Shown piece after piece: positions 1 to 9,117 of a DNA stretch of 64,000 bases. Every line of letters starts with the position of its first letter. The first letter of the stretch is position 1. The translations under genes and the position numbers were made by a program. The notes below the pieces were generated by a model, which made no database searches, had not been told where the DNA came from, and saw nothing but the letters and a program-made list of their open reading frames with translations. Source of the DNA: an uncultured Lachnospiraceae bacterium. GTDB lineage: Bacteria > Bacillota > Clostridia > Lachnospirales > Lachnospiraceae. The stretch spans positions 1-64,000 of the forward strand of contig CAKRWT010000008.1 of NCBI GenBank assembly GCA_934418125.1, given 5' to 3'.

Positions 1-426
1 ACATAGCTGTGCGCCGGACTCCGTAATCACAACATTATCCGATGCGGTCAGAATCTGGTCTGTAGAACCATACTCCAAGGCAACCAATGCTGTCATAATC
101 TTCGTTAAAGAAGCCGGATGTATCCTGTCATTTACATTCTTAGCATAAATCGTATCCAGATTCTTCGTATCAAACAAAGCTGCAGCACCAATATCATTCA
201 TGCTGACACTGGATACATTGACATCCTTGGATGCCACACACAAATCTGCTGCAAAAGGTTCAATCGTCTCTTTGTTGGTTGTATTAATCAACTGAAAACT
301 GCTGACATTATTATCCAGGGAATACGCCATATCATACTTTGTACTTCCACAGCCTGTCAGTAACATGCCCGCAAGCAGTAACAATGCCATCGTTTTCCTT
401 ATCTTATGTTTATTTATACATTTCAC
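1..426 (-). CDS. D-alanyl-D-alanine carboxypeptidase (peptidase S11), lipoprotein, 3' end outside window
   Basis: Partial gene: about 142 N-terminal codons are visible and the frame runs off base 1. The active-site motif SxxK is present as [16 protein letters not shown], typical of DacA-like carboxypeptidases, which trim the terminal D-Ala from peptidoglycan stem peptides. The N-terminus has a basic stretch ([11 protein letters not shown]), a hydrophobic stretch and a lipobox LLTGC, so Cys26 is probably lipidated and the protein is anchored outside the membrane. I chose a GTG start at 426, with AGGAG 12 bases upstream, because the alternative ATG at 390 removes the basic n-region a signal peptide needs. 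That start overlaps the end of mgsA by 17 bases, which implies cotranscription. The SxN and KTG motifs are not visible. Confidence 0.85.
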   Translation of the reverse strand, partial: MKCINKHKIRKTMALLLLAGMLLTGCGSTKYDMAYSLDNNVSSFQLINTTNKETIEPFAADLCVASKDVNVSSVSMNDIGAAALFDTKNLDTIYAKNVNDRIHPASLTKIMTALVALEYGSTDQILTASDNVVITESGAQLC

Positions 427-805
427 GCCACTCTAAGTCTCCTCTGTCCAGCGATTTGATTAACAGTTCCGCTGTCGCAAGATTCGTTGCTAAAGGTATA
501 TTGTGTCTGTCACATAACATGACTACATTATTTACATCCGGCTCATGGGACTTCGGATATAATGGGTCACGCAAGAAAATAACAAGGTCAATCTGATTAT
601 GTTCAATCTGTGCACCTATCTGTTGGGCGCCTCCTAAGTGACCAGCCAGATATTTATGGATAGAGAGATTGGTTACCTCTTCAATCAGTCTGCCCGTTGT
701 TCCTGTAGCATACAATTCATTCTTACTTAAAATCCCCCGGTAAGCAATACAGAAATTCTGCATCAGCTTTTTCTTGGCATCGTGTGCAATCAATGCAATG
801 TTCAT
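410..805 (-). CDS. mgsA: Methylglyoxal synthase-like protein lacking the catalytic Asp
   Basis: 131 aa, collinear with Bacillus MgsA over its whole length: ALIAHD at residue 4, YATGTTG at 32, LGGxQQIGA near 57, FLRDPL near 77, HEPDV and ATNLATAE. The family converts dihydroxyacetone phosphate to methylglyoxal and phosphate, a bypass of lower glycolysis when phosphate is low. The residue known as the catalytic base (Asp71 in E. coli, Asp60 in B. subtilis, in GGDQQ) is Ala60 here (GGAQQ). The nearby SGP is also changed to AGH. The other conserved His and Asp residues are kept. The fold is certain, but activity is doubtful. It lies downstream of rodA and overlaps the following carboxypeptidase gene. 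Confidence 0.85.
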   Translation of the reverse strand: MNIALIAHDAKKKLMQNFCIAYRGILSKNELYATGTTGRLIEEVTNLSIHKYLAGHLGGAQQIGAQIEHNQIDLVIFLRDPLYPKSHEPDVNNVVMLCDRHNIPLATNLATAELLIKSLDRGDLEWREMYK

Positions 806-854
806 TATCGTTTACCCCTTCTTTACCTTATCTTTTTCCTGTTGTATTTTATCG

Positions 855-1958
855 TTATTTCTTACACTGCAATCGTACATTCAGTACAAACCCCATTCCA
901 ATATAGTTACTTACAAGTGATGTAAGCCCATAGCTTACAAAGGGTAATGGTATGCCCGTATTGGGTATGACGCCGGTTGCCACGGATATGTTAATCATTC
1001 CCTGAAAGCCTATCAGTGCCGCAACACCGGCTGCTATTATGGTACCGGCAATATCTTTTGCCTTCCTTGCTACCATAATACATTCAAATGCAATTAAAAT
1101 CAATAACACAATTACGGTACAGCCGCCTACAAATCCAAATTCTTCCCCAATAACCGCGAAAATAAAGTCTGTCTGTGGTTCTGAAATAAAATTACCATTT
1201 TTCACAGAACTGATTTCGTTTGTTTTATATCCTTTTCCATATAACTGTCCGGAACCAATCGCCGTTATGGAATTGGTCTGCTGATAGGCTTCCGTATTCG
1301 CGTACTCATCCGGATATATCCATGCCAGAATCCTTCGTTGCTGATAATCATCAATAATCTGCTGATCTGGCTGCAGCACTAACATCAGGGCTATTATCAG
1401 CGTCGGGATTGCCACTGCCAATACCAGGATAATATATTTCCAACTGATACCACCTACAAACAACATAACACAGAACAGAATGACCACCATAATACTGGTA
1501 GATAAGTCCGGTTGTTTATAAATCAGCAAAATCGGTGGAATAAACAATAACACACACAGGCTTATCATTTTTATGGAAGACATCTCCTCCTGATGTTTCC
1601 AGATAAACTGGGCAAAAAACAAAATCAGAAAAATCTTGGCAGTTTCCGATGGCTGGAACTGAATTCCAAAAATATTCAGCCACCGCTGCGCACCCCCCGC
1701 CTCTACGCCCGCAAAGTTTACCAAAGCAAGTAATGCCAGATTCACAATATAGATAATCCAGTAAAATTTCAACAAAACGGAATAGTCAAACAAGGAAAAC
1801 ACAATCATAAGAAATGCTCCCAGAACAGCCCCCATCAGCTGTCTGGACTGTAAGGATTCCTTTGCACTTCCAATTGCCAGAATTCCGATTACCGTAAGAG
1901 CAATCACTAACAGAATCAGTTTAAAATCATAATCTCTGACACGATACTGTCTGAGCAT
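855..1958 (-). CDS. rodA: Rod shape-determining SEDS glycosyltransferase RodA
   Basis: 367 aa with about ten membrane segments and SEDS family signatures: QFQPSE near residue 102, the PQTDFIFAVIGEE loop carrying the catalytic Asp, and IPLPFVSYG near the C-terminus. SEDS proteins polymerise lipid II into glycan strands and work with a class B PBP. The cognate PBP2 is encoded in the same cluster, so this is the elongation SEDS protein RodA rather than FtsW. It follows minE by about 36 bases and precedes mgsA. Start ATG at 1958 has a GGAGG-type site just upstream. Length is usual for the family. Confidence 0.93.
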   Translation of the reverse strand: MLRQYRVRDYDFKLILLVIALTVIGILAIGSAKESLQSRQLMGAVLGAFLMIVFSLFDYSVLLKFYWIIYIVNLALLALVNFAGVEAGGAQRWLNIFGIQFQPSETAKIFLILFFAQFIWKHQEEMSSIKMISLCVLLFIPPILLIYKQPDLSTSIMVVILFCVMLFVGGISWKYIILVLAVAIPTLIIALMLVLQPDQQIIDDYQQRRILAWIYPDEYANTEAYQQTNSITAIGSGQLYGKGYKTNEISSVKNGNFISEPQTDFIFAVIGEEFGFVGGCTVIVLLILIAFECIMVARKAKDIAGTIIAAGVAALIGFQGMINISVATGVIPNTGIPLPFVSYGLTSLVSNYIGMGFVLNVRLQCKK

Positions 1959-1994
1959 TCTTTTTCCTCCCTGTAAAGTACGTACGGACAGAAT

Positions 1995-2258
1995 CTACTG
2001 CTTCAAATCCAAAATTGGAATGTTTGCATACAGGGTAGGGTTTTTCATGCCGCGCCCTTTGCTTCCGGTTTTGGTAATCTGTATTTCCATACTTTTTGTA
2101 TCTATCTTCATATACTTCGATATGACTTTTGCAATATCATTCTTTATCATTTCCATCATCTCGGGTGAGCAGTTAACTCTGTCAGAAATCAACAGGATTT
2201 TCAGACGGTCTTTTGCAATCTCCCGGGAACTTTTTCGTTTCAAAATGTTCTTAAACAT
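1995..2258 (-). CDS. minE: Cell division topological specificity factor MinE
   Basis: 87 aa, starting MFKNILKRKSS. The N-terminal amphipathic and MinD-binding region (ILLISDR near residue 25) and the C-terminal dimerisation domain match the family. MinE stimulates the MinD ATPase and restricts the MinCD inhibitor to the poles. The frame stays open to 2432, but ATG 2258 has AGGAGG six bases upstream and gives the normal family length, whereas the longer form would run into minD. It starts 10 bases after the minD stop. Using MinE rather than only DivIVA is common in clostridia. Confidence 0.93.
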   Translation of the reverse strand: MFKNILKRKSSREIAKDRLKILLISDRVNCSPEMMEMIKNDIAKVISKYMKIDTKSMEIQITKTGSKGRGMKNPTLYANIPILDLKQ

Positions 2259-2268
2259 TGCCACCCTC

Positions 2269-3060
2269 CTAACCTTTATGAAAAATACCTGACACTTTAG
2301 CCCAGAAAGAAACACCTTTCTCAAAATCAAGAAAAGATACTTCTTTCCCCATAATCCTGTAACAAATATTCTGATAAGCCCTTCCGGCAAGAGTACTGCT
2401 TCCCACCAGAGGTTCCCCCTGATTCGTAGCAATTACCACGTTCTCGTCATCAGGTACCATGCCTATCAGCGGTAAAGAAAGGATATCCACCACATCCTGA
2501 GACGACATCATGTCCCCTCGTTTAATCATTTCTGGCCGGATACGATTGATAACCAAATCAATCTTCTGGATTTCATTAGCTTCTAACAGCCCGATAATCC
2601 TGTCTGCATCCCTGATAGCTGACACTTCCGGTGTCGTAACTACCAGTGCCCTGTCTGCTCCTGCAATGGCATTTTGAAATCCCTGCTCAATGCCTGCCGG
2701 GCAATCCAGGATAATGTAATCAAACTGATCTTTCAAATGGTTTATCATCTTAACCATCTGTGCCGGATTTACAGCACTTTTATCCCTTGTCTGTGCAGAC
2801 GGCAACAGAAAAAGGGTTGGGTATCGTTTGTCCCGAATCAATGCCTGTTTGATGCGGCAATTTCCTTCCACCACATCTACCAGATTATAAACAATCCGGT
2901 GTTCCAATCCCATTACAACATCCAGATTCCTCAGACCGATATCGGTATCTATCAGAAGAACCTTCCTGCCCATAGCGGCAAGTCCTGTACCAACGTTTGC
3001 GGTTGTTGTTGTTTTACCAACACCGCCTTTCCCTGACGTGACGACAATTACTTCACTCAT
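2269..3060 (-). CDS. minD: Septum site-determining ATPase MinD
   Basis: 263 aa. It has a deviant Walker A motif GKGGVGKTTT at residue 10, with the extra Lys needed for dimerisation, a DTDIGLRNLD switch region and LDCPAGIE near 120. MinD is a ParA-family ATPase that binds the membrane as a dimer, recruits MinC and is released by MinE. The C-terminal end should be a short amphipathic membrane helix; here the last residues (VSGIFHKG) are shorter than usual but plausible. It lies between minC and minE in a minCDE operon. Confidence 0.95.
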   Translation of the reverse strand: MSEVIVVTSGKGGVGKTTTTANVGTGLAAMGRKVLLIDTDIGLRNLDVVMGLEHRIVYNLVDVVEGNCRIKQALIRDKRYPTLFLLPSAQTRDKSAVNPAQMVKMINHLKDQFDYIILDCPAGIEQGFQNAIAGADRALVVTTPEVSAIRDADRIIGLLEANEIQKIDLVINRIRPEMIKRGDMMSSQDVVDILSLPLIGMVPDDENVVIATNQGEPLVGSSTLAGRAYQNICYRIMGKEVSFLDFEKGVSFWAKVSGIFHKG

Positions 3061-3101
3061 ATCAAACCTCCAAAATGAATCGTTATCGTCCCCTGAATAA
3101 T

Positions 3102-3782
3102 CTAAATCGGCAGATTACCCAGTAATTCTTTGGTAATTGGCTCCATTAACACTCTTCCGTTTTCTACATAGGCAAGCTTCGGTAATACCTTTTGTTTAAT
3201 CGGCCACCTACTCTGTTTTTCTGATGTTTTATATTTGAAATCACCAATTTTCAATTTCTCTGGTGACATTTCAAGCGCGATAACATAATGTCCTTCTTCG
3301 CCATCTACACCGGCATAAGCCTGTCCATACAGACCACCAACAACAATAATATCCTTATTGGAAGTAACACAGGCTCCCGGATAGACATCTCCGATAACAA
3401 TGATACTGTTCTCGGTTTCCAAGACCTGTCCATCTTTTACCATTCCCTTATAAAACTGTCCTGCATTTTCCATGGATGCCTGGTGTGCTGACAACTTCTG
3501 CAATGCCTTCACATAATTCTTATTCGTTTCTTCATTCTTACCCATAATACAGATAATATTAAGAGCTGAATTGGCAGAAATCATACTGATAAGCTGCCGT
3601 TCTTCTACCTCTGATAGTTTTCGCCCCTCGAAAGAAATAACCATGCTGGCATCCTTGAAGAAATGCGCCGATTCCTTGAATTTAATAGCCACTTCATTCA
3701 GTAACTCCGAAAAGGGCATTTCTTCGTCCAGATAAATAGACAATCCATTTTTAAAGCTTTTGATAATAACCGGATTTTTCAT
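3102..3782 (-). CDS. minC: Septum formation inhibitor MinC
   Basis: 226 aa. The N-terminal FtsZ-inhibiting domain runs to about residue 105. The C-terminal right-handed beta-helix domain is recognisable from about 110 (GDVYPGACVTSN, VVGGLYGQAYAG), and it dimerises and binds MinD. ATG 3782 is preferred over an upstream in-frame start at 3812 because GAGGG lies six bases before it and because the upstream start would overlap the PBP2 stop. MinC blocks FtsZ ring assembly away from midcell. It is the first min gene and sits 19 bases after PBP2, which links division placement to the elongation genes. Confidence 0.9.
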   Translation of the reverse strand: MKNPVIIKSFKNGLSIYLDEEMPFSELLNEVAIKFKESAHFFKDASMVISFEGRKLSEVEERQLISMISANSALNIICIMGKNEETNKNYVKALQKLSAHQASMENAGQFYKGMVKDGQVLETENSIIVIGDVYPGACVTSNKDIIVVGGLYGQAYAGVDGEEGHYVIALEMSPEKLKIGDFKYKTSEKQSRWPIKQKVLPKLAYVENGRVLMEPITKELLGNLPI

Positions 3783-3801
3783 TGTTTTCCCTCTATGTGA
3801 T

Positions 3802-6675
3802 TTAATCTGCATTCAGCGTACCGGCTTCCAGTTCGCTGGCTGTACCGGTAACGACCTGCGTTTCTCCATAATAATATGCATAAACATCTCTCGCTGTCTG
3901 TGCTGCATAATCAGATGTATAACCATTGGCTATACGCACCGTAACCGTAATCTCCGGATCCTCATAAGGCGCATAGCTGATAAACAGTGCGTGGTTCGGA
4001 CGGTTTTTGTTCTCCTGTGCTGTACCGGTCTTACCTGCTACATTCACATCCAGGTTGGAATAATAACTCTTGGCTTCTACCACCTTACGCATACCGGAAT
4101 GAATTGCATTCCAGTATGCACCATCCATATCAATCTGATTTCTGACCTCTGCCTGGTTATCCGTATAAACACCATGGTCAGATATCTTGTCTACTAAGGT
4201 TAAATTATAACATGTTCCGCTATTGGCGATAGTGGTAACATATCGCGCAAGACCAACAGTGGTATAATTGTTGGTTCCGTGTCCAATAGCGGAACGGACA
4301 GCATCCGTATCGGATACTTCCGGCGTATATTCTTCGATTTCCACACCCGATGTTTCAGACAGTCCATACATATCTGCATATTTTGCCAGTTTTGCAAGCC
4401 CTACATCACTGTTATAGGTATCGCCTACCATACCAAGGCGGTATCCTACTTCGTAGAAAAACCAGTTACAGGAATGCTGAATACCACCGGTAACATTCAA
4501 TGGACCATGGGAACCCCTGCCAGCAATCCAGCACTTGGCTGCCGGAGAAATTTTTTCAAAAACCCCCACGCAGGTAATCGTATCTGTGGTGGTAATAACC
4601 CCCTCCATCAGACCTGCTGTAGCAGAGACAATTTTAAAAGTAGACCCCGGTGCAGTACGCTGCTGTGTTGCATAATTTAACAGCGGATATGCCAGGTTCT
4701 CCCGCAGGCTTGCATAATAAGAGGCATCCACGCCATTTGCCATCTTGTTATTATCATAACTTGGATAAGATACCAGTGCCAGCACATCTCCCGTCTTTGC
4801 ATCCGTTACTACAACCGACCCGGAATAAGGATCCAGTGCAAGCTGCGCTGGGGTAATATCCAGATTCTCAATACGATTACGCATAAATGCATATGGCGTT
4901 TCTGCACCTGACTGAAACTGATGTAATTCCGTATCTTCTACTTCCACCACATTCTGTTCCAGTAACAGATTACAAATCTGTCTGCCGGTTATCTCATCAT
5001 TGTTAATCATATAACGATATATTTTCTTATCAAATGCCTTATCCGTAGCCAGTTTTTCAAAGATATAATCCAGAATCTTCTGATAGATTTCTACGGAATC
5101 AGAATAATGGGAATCAATATCCAGTTTGGAAACATCAATCCAGTTCTGGGATATAATATAATCCAGATATTCGCTTAAGCTGATAACTTCTTCCTTTGCC
5201 CAGGCCAGATAGGTTGTATCCTCTTTATCGACTGTATCCGACATAATAATATTGTCATCGTTTAACATGGAAACAATATAGCTTTCATAATTCTGGTATT
5301 CCTCAGAAAGCATATTGTAAGGGGTCTTTGTCTCTTCCAGTTCCAGCCGCAGAGTCTCAAAAACATTTGCCTGTCTTGCCACGAAGCTTTCCTGTACCGC
5401 CTTCTCGGTTTCTCCTGCATACCTGGACGTAAAATGCTCCGTATCAATAATGCTGTTGTTGATACAGGTATAGTACACATCATAAATCGGAATGACGATA
5501 TCAGAACTACTGGAATTCTCGCTGGCATGGTACTCCTTGATGTTCTGTATCTTTGCCAGTAATATACTGGCAAGCTTGGATTCGATAATCTGGTAGGCCG
5601 CCTTCTGCAAATCGGAGTCCAAGGTCAGATACACGTCCTGTCCTGCAGAAGGTTCCACTCGGTCACTGGTTTCAATAACCTTGCCCAGGTTATCTACATA
5701 AACCGTTTCTGAGCCCTTGGTTCCCTGTAAATAAGTCTCCATGGAGGCCTCGATTCCCAGTTTACCTACAGTATCATTTAAATCATAATCCGGATTCTGC
5801 TCCTGCAATGCTTCCAGTTCATCCTGCGCCACCTTACCGGTATATCCCAAAATCTGGGAAAAATAAATACTGTCATTATATTTTCGGATAGTACCTTCTG
5901 CGATGGATACGCCATCTAATCTATCCGCATTTTCCATAATAACGGCAACGGTTTTCTCGGAAACATTGTTGGCTACTGTTGTCGCAATATATTTCTGATA
6001 ACTATTGGCACTCATGGCATAACGAATCGTAACTATCTTTAAAATCTCTTCCTTGGTATATCCTAATCCAGCCTCATAACTGGAGGTATCCTCCTCATCT
6101 CTATAATTACCGATTCCATAACGGGAACTTGGAGAAGTACCACAAAAATAAGCTATTACATCATCTGCTGTAGCATTCCGTTCTTTGTATTTCAAATCAT
6201 CTGTGGAGGCATACCCATAGACATCTGCCAGAAAACGGAGTAACTGTGTTCCCTCCACATCAAACTGATATTGACCACTACTATCCAGTATAATATGAAA
6301 ATCGCTGATAACCTGATCCCCATTTTTCTCAATCAAGGTAATCAGTTCCGAAATCGTCTGGTTTAACTGTGCATTCTTCTTTCTGCCAGACTCATAGACA
6401 TCTTCAATGGTAACCGAGTATGCCAGTTCATTGTAGGCAAGCAGATTACCATTTCGGTCGAGAATATTACCTCTTGTAGCTTCAATCGTACGTTCCTTGG
6501 TAATTTTAAGCTGGAAGTTATTGAAATACTCCTCTCCTTTTACAATCTGCAGCTGGAAAATCGTGTAAATCAAATATCCGCCGAAACCAAATAATACCAA
6601 AATCAGTACAATAAGTCTGGAAGTAATCATATTCAGAAAATTTTCTTTAATATGTTCTAATATCGCATCAAACAA
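3802..6675 (-). CDS. mrdA: Penicillin-binding protein 2 (elongation transpeptidase) with large insertion
   Basis: About 957 aa. One N-terminal membrane helix is followed by a PBP dimerisation region (RGNILDRNGNLLAYN) and a transpeptidase domain with GSTFK (SxxK), SCN (SxN) and KTGTAQ. It cross-links peptidoglycan with RodA during elongation. Typical PBP2 proteins are about 600-700 aa. Here about 220 extra residues, roughly 385 to 625 counting from an upstream ATG at 6720, separate LTLDSDLQKAA from DPYSGSVVVTDAKTG. I prefer a TTG start at 6675: it has GAGGAG upstream and overlaps the mreD stop by only 8 bases. The ATG at 6720 lacks a ribosome site and overlaps mreD by 53 bases. Confidence 0.9.
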   Translation of the reverse strand: MFDAILEHIKENFLNMITSRLIVLILVLFGFGGYLIYTIFQLQIVKGEEYFNNFQLKITKERTIEATRGNILDRNGNLLAYNELAYSVTIEDVYESGRKKNAQLNQTISELITLIEKNGDQVISDFHIILDSSGQYQFDVEGTQLLRFLADVYGYASTDDLKYKERNATADDVIAYFCGTSPSSRYGIGNYRDEEDTSSYEAGLGYTKEEILKIVTIRYAMSANSYQKYIATTVANNVSEKTVAVIMENADRLDGVSIAEGTIRKYNDSIYFSQILGYTGKVAQDELEALQEQNPDYDLNDTVGKLGIEASMETYLQGTKGSETVYVDNLGKVIETSDRVEPSAGQDVYLTLDSDLQKAAYQIIESKLASILLAKIQNIKEYHASENSSSSDIVIPIYDVYYTCINNSIIDTEHFTSRYAGETEKAVQESFVARQANVFETLRLELEETKTPYNMLSEEYQNYESYIVSMLNDDNIIMSDTVDKEDTTYLAWAKEEVISLSEYLDYIISQNWIDVSKLDIDSHYSDSVEIYQKILDYIFEKLATDKAFDKKIYRYMINNDEITGRQICNLLLEQNVVEVEDTELHQFQSGAETPYAFMRNRIENLDITPAQLALDPYSGSVVVTDAKTGDVLALVSYPSYDNNKMANGVDASYYASLRENLAYPLLNYATQQRTAPGSTFKIVSATAGLMEGVITTTDTITCVGVFEKISPAAKCWIAGRGSHGPLNVTGGIQHSCNWFFYEVGYRLGMVGDTYNSDVGLAKLAKYADMYGLSETSGVEIEEYTPEVSDTDAVRSAIGHGTNNYTTVGLARYVTTIANSGTCYNLTLVDKISDHGVYTDNQAEVRNQIDMDGAYWNAIHSGMRKVVEAKSYYSNLDVNVAGKTGTAQENKNRPNHALFISYAPYEDPEITVTVRIANGYTSDYAAQTARDVYAYYYGETQVVTGTASELEAGTLNAD

Positions 6676-7186
6676 ATTTTTTTCCGCTCCTCTTTTCCCC
6701 CTGCTCCAGTTTCGTGTCAATCCAAAGCACGAATGGATACAGAAGTAAGGTTACCACTATGGTGTATACAATCTCTGGCAGTATAATATGCGCCAGATAA
6801 TAAGAGAAATCAAATCTGCCCCGAAGCAAAAATAATATCACATAACAGGTAATTCCGTATAAAAAGTCACTACCAAGAATCAATGCTATAGGTAATTTAA
6901 TATCCTGTGGATAGAAAACCGAACAGAATTTACCATTCAGATATCCTATATACATATAAACAAGGGCATAAAACCCTATGGTACTGCCAAAAAAAATATC
7001 AACTAACAGTCCACAGAAAAATCCAATGAGCAGCCCTGTCTTCTCGCCCCGCATAAAGCCGAAAGAGGCTGTCAGCACAATGAGCAGATTGGGAACAATC
7101 CCACCAAAGGAGAGGGACTGAAACACCGTACACTGTAACAAAAAGCATACCAATATTAAAATAGCTGTTATGATTCCACGTTTCAT
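6668..7186 (-). CDS. mreD: Rod shape-determining protein MreD
   Basis: 172 aa, an integral membrane protein with about five hydrophobic segments. FGGIVPNLLIVLTASFGF and GLLVDIFFG match the MreD family. MreD links MreC to the RodA/PBP2 complex. The start is either ATG 7186 or GTG 7198. AGGAAG immediately abuts the GTG, too close for it, and lies about 11 bases from the ATG, so I use 7186. It is placed between mreC and PBP2, as in many Firmicutes and Proteobacteria. Confidence 0.9.
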   Translation of the reverse strand: MKRGIITAILILVCFLLQCTVFQSLSFGGIVPNLLIVLTASFGFMRGEKTGLLIGFFCGLLVDIFFGSTIGFYALVYMYIGYLNGKFCSVFYPQDIKLPIALILGSDFLYGITCYVILFLLRGRFDFSYYLAHIILPEIVYTIVVTLLLYPFVLWIDTKLEQGEKRSGKKFV

Positions 7187-7210
7187 ATCATGAATCACTT
7201 CCTGTTCTGC

Positions 7211-8083
7211 TTACTCTTCTTCTACCGTTTGTTTCTGTTCCAGAATTACCAGTACCTCTTCCAGATGTTCAAAATCCACTGCAGGTGTAATATAACCGGA
7301 TTTCGTCAGATTGTTAGAGTCCCGGTTAATCGTATTGATATAGCCAATCAGGATTCCCGGTAGATACTTGTCACTGATATTGGAAGTCACAATTTTATCA
7401 CCTTCTACCACCACATCGCCACTGTCCACCAGCTGTTCAAACTCAATGACGCCGGAAGCATACAGCTTCAGATTACCTGATACAATCAGATTGTCTGAAC
7501 TGGATAATACCATGGCGCTGACATTGGAATCATCTGCAATAATCGCTTTTACTTTTGCCCAGTTAGCTCCTGCATCAACCACGCGGCCAACCAGACCTCC
7601 ACCAGCAATAATATTCATATCCACGGCAATACCATCGTCTGTTCCTTTGTTAATAACAAAGGAATAAAACCAGTTGCCGGAATCCCTTGCGATAATCCGG
7701 GCACCAATCTTATTATAATCATCATACTGGGCATCCAGCTGATACAGCTCTCGCAGGTTTGTCAGTTCATAACGATCCTGCTGGAGTCTGGTATTCTCCA
7801 CCGTCAACTCATCCACCTGCTGTTTAAGAGATTCATTTTCCGCAATCAAATCCCGTATCTGTACCAGTTCATCTGACCTCTCCGACAGCCATACGCCGAC
7901 AGTACTGATTCCCTCTTCAAAAGGAACAACCGTATAGCCTGCAATGAAACTTAAAGGTCCACTGAACAGGGAAGTATTAAAAGTAAGAAGCACCATACCA
8001 GTGCACAAGATTGTTAAAATAAAAAGGAGATATTTACTTGGTAATGTAAATTTTTCTCCTTTTTTTCTTACGATTGGACTCAT
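7211..8083 (-). CDS. mreC: Rod shape-determining protein MreC
   Basis: 290 aa. A basic N-terminus and one membrane helix near residues 17-35 are followed by a coiled coil (about 70-115, rich in E, L and Q) and a beta-rich C-terminal domain with GGGLVGRVV and VTSNISDKYLPG. MreC is an extracytoplasmic scaffold that organises the elongasome. The ATG overlaps the mreB stop as ATGA, so translation is coupled. Length and order are normal for the family. Confidence 0.93.
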   Translation of the reverse strand: MSPIVRKKGEKFTLPSKYLLFILTILCTGMVLLTFNTSLFSGPLSFIAGYTVVPFEEGISTVGVWLSERSDELVQIRDLIAENESLKQQVDELTVENTRLQQDRYELTNLRELYQLDAQYDDYNKIGARIIARDSGNWFYSFVINKGTDDGIAVDMNIIAGGGLVGRVVDAGANWAKVKAIIADDSNVSAMVLSSSDNLIVSGNLKLYASGVIEFEQLVDSGDVVVEGDKIVTSNISDKYLPGILIGYINTINRDSNNLTKSGYITPAVDFEHLEEVLVILEQKQTVEEE

Positions 8084-9090
8084 TTACTCATTCCTTCTAT
8101 TGCATAAGCTACTGATTTATAATTATCATCTTTGATAATCTTTGCAAGTCCAAGTGCTACACTGCTGACCGGATTCTCCGATACGTTTACCTTAAGTCCG
8201 GTGCCCTTGCTCATAAGCTGGGCTAATCTGCTGACCTGGGAAGCGCCACCAGTCAGGTACACTCCATGACGGTAAATATCCGCTGCAAGTTCCGGCGGAG
8301 TTCTCTCCAGAATGACTTTAATATTATCAATAATGGTATTAAAATGTTCTACCAGACACTCATCTACTAACGTGGTTGGAATCTCTCTTTCTACCGGAAG
8401 TCCTGTTACAATATCTCTTCCGTAAACAACTGCACCACATTTTGCCTTTTCTAATTCCAACAGGGAAGTTTTTACATTCTCTGCTGTCTTGCCGCCGATA
8501 ATCAGGCTATATTCTCTTCTGATTGCAGCCTTGATGGCATCATCAAACTTACGCCCGCCAACCTTAATCAGCTTGCTCAATACAATACCACCCAGCGACA
8601 AAATGGAAATCTCTGTCGTATCAAAGCCTACATTGACAACCAATACACCCTGGGAATTCTTAACGTCAATTCCCAGTCCAAGACCATCTGCCACAGCTTT
8701 GTCTACTACCATAACTTTCCTGGCTTTTACACCGGATTCCTTGATTAAATCCTTAAAGGCACGTTTCTCTACCTCCGTTACATCCCATGGTACAGCAATA
8801 TAATAATCCGCAGGTTTTACGTTATTCTTCATTAAATCATTCATAAAGTATTTTATGAGTGTTTCCATGTTCTGTATATCTGCAATAACACCATTGCTCA
8901 GCGGATAGGAAATACTGATATTGCTGGGTGCTTTCTCATACATTTCAAAAGCAGAATCGCCATAGGCAAACAAAATTTTCTTATTTTCAATGGCAATCAT
9001 ATTCTTTTCTACAAACACTTCATCATCAGCACGGTTATATATCTTTATGTTGCTGGTTCCTAAATCAATTCCAAATGCATTATTAGCCAA
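8080..9090 (-). CDS. mreB: MreB-family actin-like protein with altered phosphate-2 loop
   Basis: 336 aa of the MreB/Hsp70-actin fold. Phosphate-1 loop GIDLGTSN is at residue 7 and the adenosine-region motif YLTGGAS near 276. The phosphate-2 loop, usually DIGGGTT, reads NVGFDTT here (Asn153 in place of the conserved Asp), so nucleotide handling may differ. MreB filaments guide RodA/PBP2 along the cell circumference. The start codon is TTG at 9090 with AGGGG nine bases upstream. The operon position before mreC and mreD supports the identity; the divergence means another MreB-like paralogue could exist elsewhere in the genome. Confidence 0.9.
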   Translation of the reverse strand: MANNAFGIDLGTSNIKIYNRADDEVFVEKNMIAIENKKILFAYGDSAFEMYEKAPSNISISYPLSNGVIADIQNMETLIKYFMNDLMKNNVKPADYYIAVPWDVTEVEKRAFKDLIKESGVKARKVMVVDKAVADGLGLGIDVKNSQGVLVVNVGFDTTEISILSLGGIVLSKLIKVGGRKFDDAIKAAIRREYSLIIGGKTAENVKTSLLELEKAKCGAVVYGRDIVTGLPVEREIPTTLVDECLVEHFNTIIDNIKVILERTPPELAADIYRHGVYLTGGASQVSRLAQLMSKGTGLKVNVSENPVSSVALGLAKIIKDDNYKSVAYAIEGMSK

Positions 9091-9117
9091 GGTATAATAC
9101 CCCTTTCTTTATATTCC

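Noticed and set aside
1995..2432. A longer MinE frame starting at 2432
   Set aside because: It would overlap minD by over 160 bases and lacks a ribosome site; ATG 2258 has AGGAGG and the family length.
3760..4197. A 145-codon open frame on the plus strand inside PBP2 and minC
   Set aside because: Antisense shadow of well-supported genes with no family resemblance; the same holds for the frame at 42072-42695 inside ptsI.
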